A DNA stretch of 64,000 nucleotides, taken from contig NZ_LJPW01000156.1 in the NCBI RefSeq assembly GCF_001400735.1, positions 104,937-168,936 of the forward strand, in the 5' to 3' direction. How positions within the stretch are numbered: the stretch's first letter is position 1; each line of letters begins with the position of its first letter. The stretch is from Pseudomonas caricapapayae. GTDB taxonomy: Bacteria; Pseudomonadota; Gammaproteobacteria; Pseudomonadales; Pseudomonadaceae. Made by a program: the position numbers and the translations under genes. Below the pieces are notes generated by a model. It saw nothing but the letters and a program-made list of their open reading frames with translations, searched no databases and was not told where the DNA came from. Below are positions 7,788-16,378 of the stretch, piece after piece.

Positions 7788-8798
7788 TCATTGAGTGAAT
7801 ACCTCGATCAAGCGAGGTGCAATGGCGGGCAATGGGCGAATCTCCACGGCAGCATCAATGGCTGCAGCAGCCTTGGGCATGCCATACACGGCAGAACTGG
7901 CCTGATCCTGAGCGATGGTCAGAAAACCACGCTCACGCATTGCCTTGAGCCCCTGCGCACCGTCGCGCCCCATGCCGGTCAATAGAACGCCGACTGCCTC
8001 ACCACTCCAATAACGGGTAACGCTCTCGAAAAACACATCGATCGAGGGCCTGTAAACTTCATTCACCGGCTCTGCGGTATACGCCAGCGTACCGTCCTTG
8101 AGCAAACGAATATGATGATTGGTCCCGGCCAGCAGCACCACACCGGGTTCTGGCGTTTCGCGTTCTTTTGCCAATCTTACCGGCAGGCCGGAAGCGGAAC
8201 TCAGCCACTCGGCCATACCGGCAGCGAAAACCTGATCGACGTGTTGCACAAGGACGATGGCTGCCGGAAAACTCACCGGAAGCCCCTTGAGAAGTATCTC
8301 CAGCGCCGCCGGTCCACCCGCAGAGGAGCCGATCGCGACCAGCCTGTCGCGCCTTGAAGACTCCGACCTGGGCGCAGCCACCACGCGCTCACGGCCGACA
8401 CGCTGACCGATCAGCCAGTCGATGTTGAGTATCTTGCGCAACAGGGGTGCCGCCGCCTCTCTGGGGTTGGGGCCGCCGATGGCAGGCGTGTCCACGACAT
8501 CCAGTGCACCGTGGCCCATCGCTTCGAACACGCGACGCATGTTCTGCTCGCGGTCTACCGTCACAATGACGACAGCGCAGGGGGTTTCGGCCATGATCCG
8601 GCGTGTAGCCTCCACGCCATCCATGACCGGCATGATCAGGTCCATCAGGATAAGATCGGGGGTCTGCTCGACGCAACGCTGCACGGCGTCGGCACCATTG
8701 GACGCCACCCATATGATCTGGTGCGCAGGCTCGAAAGCCAGCGCACGGCGCAGGGCCTCGATGGCCATGGGCATGTCGTTGACGATGGCAATCTTCAT
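7788..8798 (-). CDS. wspF: WspF: CheB-like protein-glutamate methylesterase
   Basis: WspF removes methyl groups from the WspA receptor and thereby damps signalling; loss of WspF is the classic cause of wrinkly-spreader colonies in pseudomonads. The 336-residue protein has an N-terminal receiver with Asp53 (LILMDLIMP) and a C-terminal methylesterase domain with the nucleophile Ser159 in GSSAGG, a His in VLVQHVD and an Asp in TGMGRDGAQG, a complete CheB triad. Its ATG overlaps the end of wspE by four bases, showing translational coupling. The gene is intact here, so the pathway should be under normal negative control. Confidence 0.97.
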   Translation of the reverse strand: MKIAIVNDMPMAIEALRRALAFEPAHQIIWVASNGADAVQRCVEQTPDLILMDLIMPVMDGVEATRRIMAETPCAVVIVTVDREQNMRRVFEAMGHGALDVVDTPAIGGPNPREAAAPLLRKILNIDWLIGQRVGRERVVAAPRSESSRRDRLVAIGSSAGGPAALEILLKGLPVSFPAAIVLVQHVDQVFAAGMAEWLSSASGLPVRLAKERETPEPGVVLLAGTNHHIRLLKDGTLAYTAEPVNEVYRPSIDVFFESVTRYWSGEAVGVLLTGMGRDGAQGLKAMRERGFLTIAQDQASSAVYGMPKAAAAIDAAVEIRPLPAIAPRLIEVFTQ

Positions 8799-11170
8799 CC
8801 TTGCGCGTCTCCTATCAATTCGACAACAGCGTCGAGCAAGGCATCATCATGGAAACTGGCTTTGGCCAGGTAGTAATCAGCACCGGCGTCCAGGCCGCGA
8901 CGTCGGTCTTCTTCACGATCCTTGTAGGAAACGACCATCACTGGCAACGACTGCAGACGGGTATCTCGGCGCAACAGCGTCACCAGTTCGATACCGTCCA
9001 TGCGCGGCATGTCGATGTCCGTGATGAGCAGATCAAAGTCCTCGGCACGCAATGCATTCCAGCCATCCATTCCGTCCACGGCAACCGACACTTCGTAGCC
9101 ACGACTGACCAGCAGCTTGCGTTCCAGCTCACGAACGGTCAAAGAATCATCGACCACCAGCACTCGCTTGCGCGACACAGCGTCGACCTGACGGTTGCGC
9201 CGGTCAATACGCTCGAGGCGTCCGGTGTTCAGGAGCTTCTCCACCGAGCGCAACATGTCTTCCACATCAATGATCAACACGACCGACCCGTCATCGAGCA
9301 AGGCCCCTGCCGAAACGTCCTGAACTTTGCCCAGACGCGCATCGAGCGGCATCACCACCAGCGTGCGCTCGCCAATGAAGCGTTCGACGGCTACGCCATA
9401 AACGGCGTCACGCTCGCGAATAACCACAACCTTGAGCGACTCGCCGGCATTCTGGGCCGGGGGGCGATTCAACAATTGACTGGCCGAAACCAGCCCCACA
9501 TGACGGTCTTCGTCCCAGAAGTGCTGACGCCCTTCCAGTTGCAAAATATCATCCGGTTGCAAATCGCGCATGCGCTCGATATGAGCCAGAGGAAAGGCAT
9601 AGGCTTCCCCGCCTACTTCCACCACCAGGCTGCGCACCACTGAAAGCGTCAGCGGCATTTCAATCCTGAAGCGACTGCCCTCGCCAGCCCATTGCTGCAA
9701 CTCGACACTGCCATGCATCTGGCGAACCATATGCTGCACCGCATCAAGGCCGACACCACGGCCGGATATCTGCGTGACCTTGTCGCGCATGCTGAAACCC
9801 GGCAGGAACAGAAAGCTGAGCAGTTCCTCTTCACTCAACTGCGCGGCGGTTTCGGCAGGCGAAAGCTTGCGGTCGACGATGCTCTGGCGCAGACGCTCCA
9901 GATCCACACCGCCGCCGTCATCGCTCAGTTCGACCACCAGCAAGCCAGCCTGATGCGAAGCCTGCAAACGAATCAGACCTTCAGGATCCTTGCCGGACGC
10001 CACGCGCTTCTCGGGTGATTCGATGCCGTGATCCACAGCATTGCGCAACAGATGGGTCAATGGCGCATCGAGCTTTTCCAGCACATCGCGATCGACCTGG
10101 GTCTTCTCCCCTTCGATCTGCAAGCGGACCTGCTTGCCCAGTTCACGTCCCAGGTCGCGAACCATGCGCGCCTGACCGTTCAGCACATCGGCAAAAGGCC
10201 GCATACGGCAGGCCAGCGCCGTGTCATACAGCAACTGCGCACGCTGCGCCGACTGCCAGCCGAACTCATCCAGCTCGGCAGTCTGCTGGACCAGCACGTG
10301 CTGCGCCTGGGACAACAGGTTGCGCGCATCTTCAAGGGCTTTCTGCACATCGGCCGGAGGGCCTTCTTCGCCAAAGCTGGCACCCAGCACTTCAAGCGCA
10401 CGGTCGCTGCTGCTTTGCAGACGTTTGAGACGCTGCATACCGGCCAGCAGCGGCTTGAGTCGCTGGGTCTCGACCAGCGATTTGCTGGACATATCCAGCA
10501 GGCCGTTCAAACGCTCGGCGGTGACCCGCAGCACACGTTCGCCGCCCTCGGCCACCCGACGCTCACGCAACGGGGTAAACGGCGCTTCAGGTTCCGCAAC
10601 CGGGATGGCGGCTGGCATGGCCACAGGACGCGACTCTGCTGCGCGCGGCTCAGCGATGGGCTCGATCGCTGTCGCCGGGGCCTCGGCTGAAGACTCAAGC
10701 TGCTGCATCGCGCTGGCCAGCAAGGCATCCGACCCCGGGTCCAGCAGCGGCGTACTGAGCGTGCGCGCAGCACCAGCGCCGGATGCCAGAAGTGCATTGA
10801 GCCTTTCGACATAACTGTCGATATCGGGCTGACCGACGCTGTTACCGCCGGGTGTGGCAATGCGCATCAACAGATCGGTTCCCGACAGCAGCGCGTCGAT
10901 ATGCTCGGCCTGCAGTAACAGACGCCCTTCCTGAGCGCTGACCAGACAATCTTCCATCACATGCGCGACACTCACCCCGAAATCGACGCCGACAATCCGC
11001 GCCGCACCCTTGAGCGAATGCGCTGCACGCATGCAGGCTTCCAATTGATCCGCCTGGGTCGGGTTACGCTCAAGCGCCAACAGACCCGCACTCAGTACCT
11101 GGGTCTGCGCGTCGGCTTCCAGTGTGAACAGCTCAAACAGCGAGGCGTCACGCATTTGATCTGGCGTCAT
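8795..11170 (-). CDS. wspE: WspE: CheA-like hybrid histidine kinase with receiver
   Basis: WspE is the kinase that phosphorylates WspR and WspF. Of 791 residues, the N-terminus is an Hpt/P1 domain with phospho-accepting His51 (RAAHSLKGAA); then a dimerisation region, an HATPase domain (LLRNAVDHGIESPEKR, and DDGGGVDLERL), a CheW-like domain, and a C-terminal receiver with Asp718 (LLITDIDMPRMDG). I start it at the ATG at 11170, which overlaps the wspD stop as ATGA; a frame open from 11239 has 23 more codons but they read across wspD. The P1 domain is followed by a long low-complexity proline/alanine linker (about residues 150-215). Confidence 0.96.
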   Translation of the reverse strand: MTPDQMRDASLFELFTLEADAQTQVLSAGLLALERNPTQADQLEACMRAAHSLKGAARIVGVDFGVSVAHVMEDCLVSAQEGRLLLQAEHIDALLSGTDLLMRIATPGGNSVGQPDIDSYVERLNALLASGAGAARTLSTPLLDPGSDALLASAMQQLESSAEAPATAIEPIAEPRAAESRPVAMPAAIPVAEPEAPFTPLRERRVAEGGERVLRVTAERLNGLLDMSSKSLVETQRLKPLLAGMQRLKRLQSSSDRALEVLGASFGEEGPPADVQKALEDARNLLSQAQHVLVQQTAELDEFGWQSAQRAQLLYDTALACRMRPFADVLNGQARMVRDLGRELGKQVRLQIEGEKTQVDRDVLEKLDAPLTHLLRNAVDHGIESPEKRVASGKDPEGLIRLQASHQAGLLVVELSDDGGGVDLERLRQSIVDRKLSPAETAAQLSEEELLSFLFLPGFSMRDKVTQISGRGVGLDAVQHMVRQMHGSVELQQWAGEGSRFRIEMPLTLSVVRSLVVEVGGEAYAFPLAHIERMRDLQPDDILQLEGRQHFWDEDRHVGLVSASQLLNRPPAQNAGESLKVVVIRERDAVYGVAVERFIGERTLVVMPLDARLGKVQDVSAGALLDDGSVVLIIDVEDMLRSVEKLLNTGRLERIDRRNRQVDAVSRKRVLVVDDSLTVRELERKLLVSRGYEVSVAVDGMDGWNALRAEDFDLLITDIDMPRMDGIELVTLLRRDTRLQSLPVMVVSYKDREEDRRRGLDAGADYYLAKASFHDDALLDAVVELIGDAQG

Positions 11171-11856
11171 GTGAGGCTCCGATGCACCGCCGACAGCAGC
11201 TCTTCTTCGTCCAGCCAACGCAGGCTGCGGTCCTTCCATTGCAAAACGCCGCGAGTGAAGCGGGCATTGGCATGGGTGCCGGAGGCAGAAGCGGCTTCAA
11301 GTTCACGCTCGTCAATGGCGTGAATGCCGTCAACCTCGTCAACCGGCACTACCACCGGACCACCTTCGGCGGCAATGATCAACATGCGCGGCACCACCCG
11401 CGCCGACGGGGTACTCACCGCGTTGCTGTCCAGACCGAGCAGTTCAACCAGCGATATGCACGCTACCAGAGCACCGCGTACATTGGCGACACCCAGCATC
11501 GCTCGTGAGCGCTGGTGCGGCAGCGAGTGGATCGTCTGATTGGGGGCGACTTCCGAGAGGCAGCGCGAAGCCAGCCCCAGCCACTCTTCACCGAGACGGA
11601 ACACCAGAATCGAACGGGTCTTGATGTCGCGCAGCAACACCGAGCCCTGAAACTGTTCATGCGACTCCTGGGCCAGCGCATAGCGGTCCAGCAGTCGGGT
11701 AGCCGCAGCGGAATAAACCGCGCAGTTGCGGCAGTGAATATGCTCTTCAAGCAACGGGCAGGAGCGATCGCCGTGAATGCCGATGCGGTTCCAGCAATCA
11801 TCGATATCCAGAGCCTGGTCATGGGTAAGACTGGAAAAACCGGACAGACCCGTCAT
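11167..11856 (-). CDS. wspD: WspD: CheW-like scaffold
   Basis: WspD is one of two CheW-type adaptors that couple the WspA receptor to the WspE kinase. The 229-residue protein carries an N-terminal cysteine-containing segment (HIHCRNCAVYSAAATRLL, about residues 35-55) ahead of the CheW fold, which includes ILVFRLGEEWLGLASRCLSE and MLGVANVRGALVACISLVEL. Its ATG shares one base with the wspC stop (TGATG), and its own stop overlaps wspE, so translation is tightly coupled. The cysteine-bearing extension distinguishes it from the shorter WspB. Confidence 0.95.
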   Translation of the reverse strand: MTGLSGFSSLTHDQALDIDDCWNRIGIHGDRSCPLLEEHIHCRNCAVYSAAATRLLDRYALAQESHEQFQGSVLLRDIKTRSILVFRLGEEWLGLASRCLSEVAPNQTIHSLPHQRSRAMLGVANVRGALVACISLVELLGLDSNAVSTPSARVVPRMLIIAAEGGPVVVPVDEVDGIHAIDERELEAASASGTHANARFTRGVLQWKDRSLRWLDEEELLSAVHRSLT

Positions 11857-13127
11857 CAGTGGTTTCCTTGTTTGTTCGCGCCACGTGCAGCACGGTCCTG
11901 CAAGCGTCGGGCCCCGGCACTGTCACCCTGAGCAGCCAGCAGTGCGGCCAGTTGGGCCAGCGATTCGGGATGCTGCGGTTGCAGGTACAACGCCTTGCGA
12001 TAGAAACCCTGAGCCTGAGCCACGTTGCCTTCCACTTCGCTGAGCAGCCCGAGCCAGTAAAATACCTGTGCGACCGGCTCATGCTGTTGCAGATAGCGTT
12101 CACAGGCGGCCCGCGCTTCGGCACTTTTACCCTCATTGGCCAGACCGGCAATCCTGTCCAGAAGTGCTGATACCTCGCCATTGCCAGCCGCAGCGACCGG
12201 TTTCACCACAGGCGCAAAGGCTGCAGACGTTCGTATGGCGGGCCGTGGTGGCACAGCTGCCCTGACAGGTGCTTCGACGACTGGACGCGGAGCGGGCGGC
12301 GTCGCCGTCGGCATCGGAGCCGCTACGTCGACCGGCGCATGTCGGAAGGCAAATGATTGCGCAATACCGATCGAGCGCATGCCGATACCTGCCAGCAGGT
12401 TGCCCTCGGCCGGACCGATGAACAGCAGGCCGTCTTCACGGGTCAATTGCTTGAGGACCTTGAATACATGTTGCTGGGTCTGCCGATCGAAATAGATCAC
12501 CAGATTGCGGCAAAAGACGATGTCATACGCGACCTGTGCAGCCAGTTTCGGATCGAGCAGGTTGCCCGCCTGAAAACTCACACAGGCGCGAACACTGTCG
12601 GCGATTTCAAAGCCGTCGGTAACCGGGTTGAAATAGCGCTCTCGATAGCCGATGTCACTGCCCCGGAAAGAGTTTTTGCCATAGACGCCATGCTCGGCCT
12701 TGGCAATCGAGACAGGGCTGATATCGATGGCATCGACTTTGAACTGCCGGGGCTCGACCCCTGCATCGAATAACGCCATGGCTATGGAATAGGGCTCTTC
12801 GCCGGTTGAACACGGCAGGCTGAGAATACGCAGCGGGCGGGCGCCGGCAAGGCTGGCGATCCGTTCACGAGCCAGCAGGCCTAATGTGACAAATGATTCC
12901 GGGTAACGAAAAAACCAGGTTTCAGGGACGATCACCGCTTCGATCAGCGCCTGCTGCTCTTGAGACGATGACACCAGCAGATGCCAGTAGGCATCGCTGT
13001 CGGGGCATTGGGCGGCCGTTGCGCGCTGACGCAAGGCGCGCTCGATGATTGCCTCACCGACGGAGGTCACGTCCAGCCCGATACGCTCCTTGAGGAAGCT
13101 GAAGAAACGCGAATCGTCACCCTTCAT
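11856..13127 (-). CDS. wspC: WspC: CheR-type methyltransferase with TPR domain
   Basis: WspC methylates glutamates on WspA using S-adenosylmethionine, opposing WspF. The 423-residue protein starts with a CheR N-terminal helical domain, then the methyltransferase fold with the SAM-binding LRILSLPCSTGEEPYSIAMA (about residues 97-116) and the YDIVFCRNLVIYFD strand. After a Pro/Ala-rich linker (about residues 265-315) come tetratricopeptide repeats to the C-terminus (YLQQHEPVAQVFYWLGLLSE and similar), as in other WspC proteins. It is coupled to wspB upstream by a four-base overlap and to wspD downstream by one shared base. Confidence 0.96.
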   Translation of the reverse strand: MKGDDSRFFSFLKERIGLDVTSVGEAIIERALRQRATAAQCPDSDAYWHLLVSSSQEQQALIEAVIVPETWFFRYPESFVTLGLLARERIASLAGARPLRILSLPCSTGEEPYSIAMALFDAGVEPRQFKVDAIDISPVSIAKAEHGVYGKNSFRGSDIGYRERYFNPVTDGFEIADSVRACVSFQAGNLLDPKLAAQVAYDIVFCRNLVIYFDRQTQQHVFKVLKQLTREDGLLFIGPAEGNLLAGIGMRSIGIAQSFAFRHAPVDVAAPMPTATPPAPRPVVEAPVRAAVPPRPAIRTSAAFAPVVKPVAAAGNGEVSALLDRIAGLANEGKSAEARAACERYLQQHEPVAQVFYWLGLLSEVEGNVAQAQGFYRKALYLQPQHPESLAQLAALLAAQGDSAGARRLQDRAARGANKQGNH

Positions 13128-13660
13128 GGCGCGTCCTCAAGCAGTACGAGGTCGACTGGCGGCACCGGGTACAACAGCTCGCGAACCGGCTCGCTCAACA
13201 ACTCCTGAACGTGAATCCATTGCAGCAGCCCCTGCTCATCCTCGCGAACCGGCCCCAGGTAAGGCGACAGGCGATTGTCCAGCCCGTATGCCTTGAATTG
13301 CGAGACCGGGCAACGCAGCGTTTCGGTGGCCTGCTCCAGAATCAGCCCGAGCAACTGCGCCGGGTGCGCGTCGTCGTGCCGATAATGCACCAGAACCATA
13401 CGAGTGCTGGTGCGCGAGCGCGCTGACTGACCGGAGTTCAGCGCACTGATATCAATTACCGGCACGATCTCGCCACGGTGGGCAAAGATTCCCGCTACCC
13501 AGTGCGGTGCCTGGGCAATGGCCTTGAGCTTCACGCGAGGCAGGATTTCAGCGATCTCGGTCGCATCCAGCGCATAGCGGTCTTCGCCGATGCAAAACAG
13601 CAGAAAAAGTTTGCTTGCGGTCAGTGGCGTGCCGTTGCGCCTCGGCGATTGGTCCGTCAT
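13124..13660 (-). CDS. wspB: WspB: CheW-like scaffold
   Basis: WspB is the second CheW-type adaptor of the Wsp complex. The 178-residue protein is essentially a single CheW domain: FLLFCIGEDRYALDATEIAE, then HWVAGIFAHRGEIVPVIDIS, typical of the two beta-barrel halves. It sits between the receptor gene wspA (eight bases upstream) and wspC (four-base overlap). CheW proteins bridge receptor trimers and the kinase; having two in one operon is normal for Wsp. Confidence 0.95.
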   Translation of the reverse strand: MTDQSPRRNGTPLTASKLFLLFCIGEDRYALDATEIAEILPRVKLKAIAQAPHWVAGIFAHRGEIVPVIDISALNSGQSARSRTSTRMVLVHYRHDDAHPAQLLGLILEQATETLRCPVSQFKAYGLDNRLSPYLGPVREDEQGLLQWIHVQELLSEPVRELLYPVPPVDLVLLEDAP

Positions 13661-13667
13661 TGAATGT

Positions 13668-15290
13668 TCAGACCTTGAAACGCGAGACGCCGCTGCGAAG
13701 CCCGACCGCGACCTGACTCAACTCGTCGATGGCGAAACTGGCCTGGCGCAGGGACTCGACGGTCTGGCTGCTGGCATCCGCCAGTTGCACCAGTGCCTGA
13801 TTGATCTGTTCGGCGCCCGTAGCCTGGGCCTGCATGCCTTCATTGACCATCAACACGCGGGGTGCCAACGCCTGAACCTGCTGAATGATCTGCGACAATT
13901 GCTCTCCGACCTGAGTGACCTCGAACATGCCACGGCGCACTTCTTCGGAAAACTTGTCCATACCCATGACGCCTGCAGAAACTGCCGACTGGATTTCACG
14001 CACCATCTGTTCGATGTCATACGTGGCAACGGCAGTCTGGTCGGCGAGGCGGCGTACTTCGGTGGCAACCACGGCGAATCCGCGGCCGTATTCGCCGGCT
14101 TTCTCGGCCTCGATGGCCGCATTGAGCGACAGCAGATTGGTCTGGTCGGCCACCTTGACGATGGTGACGACCACCTGGTTGATGTTGCCGGCTTTTTCGT
14201 TGAGGATTGCCAGCTTGGCATTGACCAGATTGGCAGCGCCCATTACCTGATGCATGGTGTCTTCCATGCGCGCAAGTCCCTGCTGGCCGGAACCTGCGAG
14301 GATCGAGGCCTGATCTGCCGCCGAGGTGACTTCGGTCATGGTTCGAACCAGATCCCGCGAGGTGGCGGCAATTTCCCGCGACGTCGCGCCGATCTCGGTG
14401 GTGGTTGCAGCGGTCTCGGTAGCCGTGGCCTGCTGCTGACGAGACGTCGCGGCGATTTCAGTCACCGAAGTGGTCACCTGAACCGAAGAACGCTGGGCCT
14501 GCGCAACCAGCGCGGTCAGCTCGGTCATCATGTCGTTGAAGCCGGTTTCGACCGCATTGAACTCGTCCTTGCGGGACAGGTTCAGGCGAGTGCTCAGGTC
14601 GCCGGTACGCATGATGTCCAGAATCCGCACGATCAGCTGCATCGGTGCCATGATCGAACGCATCAGCAGCAGACCGCAGGCCGCAGCCGCCAGTACTGCC
14701 ACCAGCAGCGACAGGATCATGCTGATCTTGGCAGCGAGTACCGCGTTGACGATATTGGCGGTGGCCTGATCAGCCAGTTGCTTGTTGGCAACGATAAGGT
14801 CGTTTAGCTGTTTGCGGCCAGTGAGCCATACCGGGTTGACCTCGCCATAGAACTCGGCGCGTGCACCGGCGTAATCGCCACGATCGTACTTGGCGTGAAC
14901 CTCTGCGAGCATGCGCGAATACACCTCGCGGCGTTTTTCGAACAGCGCAAAGCTGTCGCGGTCCGCGTTATCGAAAATGGACTTCTTGTAGCCGTCCATT
15001 TGCGCCTGCAAGTTCTCGTCGAACGCTTGAAACTGATCTTTTTCCTGCTTGGTCATCGCGCGCGCCTCGCCTTCGGCGATCAGCTCCAGCGTGCGGATGT
15101 AGCTTTCTCCCCAGGCGCTACGTACCAGCGTGCTGTAGTAGACGCCGGGCAACGCATCGAGACGGACTTCTTCCTCGCTGGACTCGATGGACAAAAGTCG
15201 TGAATAAGATACAACGACCATCAGCAGCATGATTGCGATGATGACGGCGAAACTCGCCAGAATCCGTTGGCGCAAGGTCCAGTTCTTCAC
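13668..15290 (-). CDS. wspA: WspA: membrane chemoreceptor (methyl-accepting protein)
   Basis: WspA is the sensor of the Wsp system and responds to surface growth in P. aeruginosa. The 540-residue protein has a transmembrane helix at about residues 11-31, a periplasmic four-helix-type domain of about 155 residues, a second transmembrane helix at about 188-208, a HAMP domain (MRSIMAPMQLIVRILDIMRT onward) and a cytoplasmic methyl-accepting coiled coil with the conserved hairpin tip EAEKAGEYGRGFAVVATEVR. It is the first gene of the operon on the minus strand, so the operon promoter should lie in the 290-base gap shared with the divergent NEL/LRR gene. Confidence 0.97.
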   Translation of the reverse strand: MKNWTLRQRILASFAVIIAIMLLMVVVSYSRLLSIESSEEEVRLDALPGVYYSTLVRSAWGESYIRTLELIAEGEARAMTKQEKDQFQAFDENLQAQMDGYKKSIFDNADRDSFALFEKRREVYSRMLAEVHAKYDRGDYAGARAEFYGEVNPVWLTGRKQLNDLIVANKQLADQATANIVNAVLAAKISMILSLLVAVLAAAACGLLLMRSIMAPMQLIVRILDIMRTGDLSTRLNLSRKDEFNAVETGFNDMMTELTALVAQAQRSSVQVTTSVTEIAATSRQQQATATETAATTTEIGATSREIAATSRDLVRTMTEVTSAADQASILAGSGQQGLARMEDTMHQVMGAANLVNAKLAILNEKAGNINQVVVTIVKVADQTNLLSLNAAIEAEKAGEYGRGFAVVATEVRRLADQTAVATYDIEQMVREIQSAVSAGVMGMDKFSEEVRRGMFEVTQVGEQLSQIIQQVQALAPRVLMVNEGMQAQATGAEQINQALVQLADASSQTVESLRQASFAIDELSQVAVGLRSGVSRFKV

Positions 15291-15580
15291 AGTCAGCCCT
15301 CAAGAGTTCAACGACGGCGTCGGGCCGTGTTCAAGAAGCGGACCGACGAGCGGTCCAAGCGGCGTGAGTATAGCCCAGCCGTCACCCGGTACGCGGGGAA
15401 TGCAAAACCAATCATGGCACTTGTCCATTTACACTCTTTCCCTGCCTGCTTGTCGGCAAGCGCCAGCACTACTTGAGCACACAATATGAAGAACATGCCT
15501 TGCGCATAGATAGTTAGCACTTGCAGTGCGGATCACAAACGTAAGCTTTGTTGCCTGTTCACTCATGACAAGGCACTTCA
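15291..15580. promoter_or_regulatory. Divergent intergenic region between wspA and the NEL/LRR gene
   Basis: This 290-base region must hold the wspA promoter (minus) and the promoter of the large NEL/LRR gene (plus). The centre is noticeably AT-richer than its flanks. I looked for a HrpL-type box (GGAACC, 15-17 bases, CCACnnA) ahead of the plus-strand gene and found none. An AAGG ribosome binding site lies seven bases before the ATG at 15581. No other element could be identified with confidence. Confidence 0.45.
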
Positions 15581-16374
15581 ATGCTAGATAAAACGCCGGC
15601 GGGCAATACGCCTGCCACTCCACATGTAAACCTTATAGAAGATAAATCGCCTGCATGGCTGCTTGACGCAGAACCGGCAACGCATAAAGCCTTGCGCCGC
15701 GCGGCCACACATCCGCTGCAATGGCTGGAGCGCGCGCGCAAGTCCAGCCCGGACGAAGTAGATAAACTGCAGCGGCTTTACACACGTCAGCGCCAGAACG
15801 AACAACAGGTTCGCCCGACGCTCGATCGTCTTTCGACGCTGGAAGACTTTGCAAAGCCGCTGTTGACGGCCGCTATCAAGAAACGCTTCGGGCTGGACGT
15901 GGACGTCACCGCGACATGGCTGTTTCACGCCCGCCGGGCACGGGTCGACCAGTCGTTCCTTTCTGCGTCCAGAGACCCTGTTATCCAGGCCAACAAAGCG
16001 CTGAAGGCCGCCAACCAGAGTCTGCTCAAGGCTGCGCTGCAAAATTTCGAAGCGTGGGAAACAGCGCCTGGTGCGATGGACTCGGAATCGGGTCTCAAGG
16101 CTCAGGTGTTTTCTTCGTTTGAAATCATCGGTCAACAGATCAACGGTAAATCCCTGCCGATTTCCCCCAGCGGGTTCGCGGCGATGTGCCGTGACCTGGA
16201 CCTGGGCGGCCAGTACCAGAGACACCTGGAATCCGTCTTCCGTACACCCTCGTTACCCGAAGAAACTGCGGACGCCGCAGTATCCAGGCTGCGCAGGGAC
16301 TTTATGCAACTCCAGTCATCGTCCATCCGGCTGCAGTTGCAGATTGCATCGTTGCAGGAACACGTCAGCCCGCC

Positions 16375-16378
16375 TTTT
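16375..16378 (+). other. Frameshift site in a T4 run
   Basis: The reading frame of the NEL/LRR gene changes here by one base. Removing one T turns the run into CCTTTGCAGGGC, coding PLQG, and rejoins both halves. Short homopolymer indels arise by replication slippage or by assembly error; the sequence alone cannot separate the two. Confidence 0.8.

Noticed and set aside
11171..11239. wspE starting at 11239
   Set aside because: The extra 23 codons read inside wspD; the ATG at 11170 overlaps the wspD stop as ATGA, as the other wsp junctions do.
15380..15580. HrpL-type promoter (GGAACC, spacer, CCACnnA) ahead of the NEL/LRR gene
   Set aside because: No GGAACC-like box is present in the intergenic region, so type III secretion control cannot be claimed from sequence.
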